This document shows, one piece after another, positions 5,569 through 6,523 of a stretch of DNA of 6,523 nt; the stretch's first letter is position 1; every line of letters starts with the position of its first letter. The DNA lies in assembly GCA_011523485.1 (NCBI GenBank), contig WTGR01000314.1:1-6523 (forward strand). Direction: 5' to 3'. This DNA comes from Acidobacteriota bacterium. Lineage in GTDB: Bacteria; Acidobacteriota; Vicinamibacteria; Vicinamibacterales; UBA8438. The notes under the pieces were generated by a model, which ran no database searches, had not been told where the DNA came from, and was given only the letters and a program-made list of their open reading frames with translations. Position numbers and translations under genes: made by a program.

Positions 5569-6017
5569 TGAGCCTGATACGGCTCGGTCGGGCCTCGGCA
5601 TCGACGTCCGGTACAGGCGCGACGCGTGCGCCGCGGGTCGCCGCGGTCCATGCCGGTACCGTCTGGGGTCGATCCTCCGGCCGCAACGCCAGTCCGTGGT
5701 CGATGGTGGCTGCGTCCCGCTCGGCTCCCGAGGCGCCAGCGCGTGCTTCCAGGGCGCGGGCGTGCTCGGTCGCCGCGTCGGCCCCGCGCCCTGGCCTCGG
5801 CGGCCTCTTGCCGGGCCGCCTGCGCCGCCCGGGCCTCCGTGTCCCGTTCCCCGGCGATACGGACCGCGATGGCGACGGTATCCTCCAGATCGTCGGCGAC
5901 CTGGGATGACTCGGGCTGTCCGCGCGCGGAGCTCCACCGGGTCGCCAGGAGGATGAGCGTCGCGGCGACGCACCGGGCGATGCGTCCGGGCCAATCGGGT
6001 CGTTTCGGGCCCGCCAT
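5435..6017 (-). pseudogene. Frameshifted ORF: signal-peptide/charged helix joined to a kinase C-terminal tail
   Basis: From ATG 6017 the minus strand encodes MAGPKRPDWPGRIARC then VAATLILLATRWSSARGQPE, a basic stretch and hydrophobic core ending in a plausible Ala-Arg-Gly cleavage zone. An acidic/Ala-Arg-rich helix follows (VADDLEDTVAIAVRIAGERD and on to about 5790). At a four-base C run on the plus strand (5782-5785) the helical pattern passes into another frame, continuing as ADAATEHARALEARAGASG. A one-base indel restores one continuous coiled-coil-like sequence. That second frame then reads DHGLALRPEDRPQTVPAW (5701-5648), the alpha-H/I end of a Hanks-type kinase with its invariant Arg, and runs to a stop at 5435 inside the protease gene. 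The unshifted frame stops at 5514. An alternative GTG at 6047 exists. Lying 39-69 bp after the phosphatase, it was probably in one operon with it. Whether the shift is decay, sequencing error or programmed is unknown. Confidence 0.5.
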
Positions 6018-6086
6018 GAGTTCGTCACGCTTCCGCCGCCCCCGCACCCGACTCGCCTCGTGGCGTCAGGATCGAACGGCGCCCCA

Positions 6087-6523
6087 TCATGAGGGTCTGT
6101 CGGGTATCTCGATTATCGCCACCGTCGCGTTGTCCTGAGTCGGAACGGCGCGAGCGGCGACCGCAGCCAGGAGCGCGTCCGTCACCGCTTCCGGCCCGTC
6201 GCCGCGGCAGTCCGAGACGATCGAAGCGGTCTCGTCGACGCTCAGCGTGTTCAGACCGTCGGTCGCGGCCACAATCAGGTCGCCCGGCAGCAGCAACTCG
6301 GGCATCGGCGACGCGTCCACTTTCGCGATCTCGAATCCGACCAAAGCGGAGCGGAGCTCGTTCGGGTTCATCCCGCGGGCCGTCGCCGGGTCGCTCTCGC
6401 GCAGGGCTTCGATGACCGGCGCCATGGAGTGGTCTTCGTTGAGGCGTTTCAGCCGCCCGGCGCGATAGAGGTACAGCGGAGAATCGCCGACGCTGATCCA
6501 CTCGAGTCCGTCCGTGGTCACCG
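6087..6523 (-). CDS. PP2C-family Ser/Thr protein phosphatase, C-terminal part
   Basis: The gene enters from the right edge; its start is outside the window. About 145 codons are present, ending at TGA 6089-6087. Seen in order: LEWISVGDSPLYLYRAGRLKRLNEDHSM (VGDS turn and DHS motif), ELRSALVG, LLLPGDLIVAATDGLNTLSVDE with the metal-binding Asp of 'TDGL', and the closing QDNATVAII with the metal-binding Asp-Asn. These are PP2C motifs 5 to 11 of the bacterial Stp/PppA kind, which dephosphorylate Hanks-kinase substrates using Mn2+/Mg2+. The missing N-terminal third holds the other metal ligands, so completeness cannot be judged. It is followed on the same strand by the frameshifted ORF with a kinase tail. 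This fits a kinase-phosphatase locus that has partly decayed. Confidence 0.88.
   Translation of the reverse strand, partial: VTTDGLEWISVGDSPLYLYRAGRLKRLNEDHSMAPVIEALRESDPATARGMNPNELRSALVGFEIAKVDASPMPELLLPGDLIVAATDGLNTLSVDETASIVSDCRGDGPEAVTDALLAAVAARAVPTQDNATVAIIEIPDRPS

Noticed and set aside
5110..5994. Minus-strand 294-codon frame
   Set aside because: Spans the complement of the protease and a third frame of the broken ORF; its composition is that of a shadow.
1..6523. CRISPR array, tRNA or rRNA gene, insertion sequence
   Set aside because: No regularly spaced repeats, no tRNA-like cloverleaf noticed by eye, no transposase motifs; a covariance-model scan would settle the RNA genes.

Overview
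This is a GC-rich bacterial window with dense, short-spaced genes. Its contents are an SMP-30-type lipoprotein, a Uma2 nuclease, fragments of a Hanks-type Ser/Thr kinase of the bacterial 'LIDFGAAR...GYAPFEQ' kind, a PP2C phosphatase, and an ATPase paired with DUF4276. That mix is typical of environmental lineages with large accessory gene sets, such as Acidobacteriota or comparable metagenomic groups. The assignment to a phylum is only a guess from gene families and composition. No rRNA, tRNA, CRISPR array or transposase is visible.

Layout. (1) Positions 1-82, minus strand: the first 27 codons of a gene that leaves the window, divergent from (2) a secreted lipoprotein with a six-bladed-propeller (SMP-30/gluconolactonase-like) signature at 184-1155, plus strand. 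(3) A Uma2/DUF820 PD-(D/E)XK nuclease at 1186-2238, minus strand, convergent with the lipoprotein. (4) A decayed stretch, 2282-2879, minus strand, where one open frame joins a kinase lacking its N-lobe to the Walker B/H-loop end of an unrelated AAA ATPase. (5) A plus-strand two-gene operon: an AAA/ABC-type ATPase (2940-4145) overlapping by 4 nt with a DUF4276 (TOPRIM-like) protein (4142-4759). (6) A 365-bp gap (4760-5124) with no recognisable gene, although its frames stay open. (7) A small retropepsin-like aspartyl protease, 5125-5568, plus strand. (8) A minus-strand broken ORF (about 6017 to 5435) with a signal-peptide-like N-terminus, a charged helix, an apparent 1-nt frameshift and a kinase C-terminal signature. 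(9) The C-terminal 145 codons of a PP2C phosphatase (6523-6087, minus strand).

How it fits together. The ATPase + DUF4276 pair is the most interesting unit. Its architecture (SMC/RecF-like ATPase translationally coupled to a small TOPRIM-like protein) resembles known ATPase/TOPRIM anti-phage systems (OLD, Gabija, PARIS) but uses a different effector family, so it is a candidate defence or genome-maintenance module. It sits between remnants of a minus-strand kinase/phosphatase signalling locus, beside a Uma2 nuclease, which suggests an accessory island built by repeated insertion and deletion. Two genes (Uma2 and the ATPase) have a near-consensus -10 hexamer exactly 8 nt before the start codon, which predicts leaderless or nearly leaderless mRNAs.
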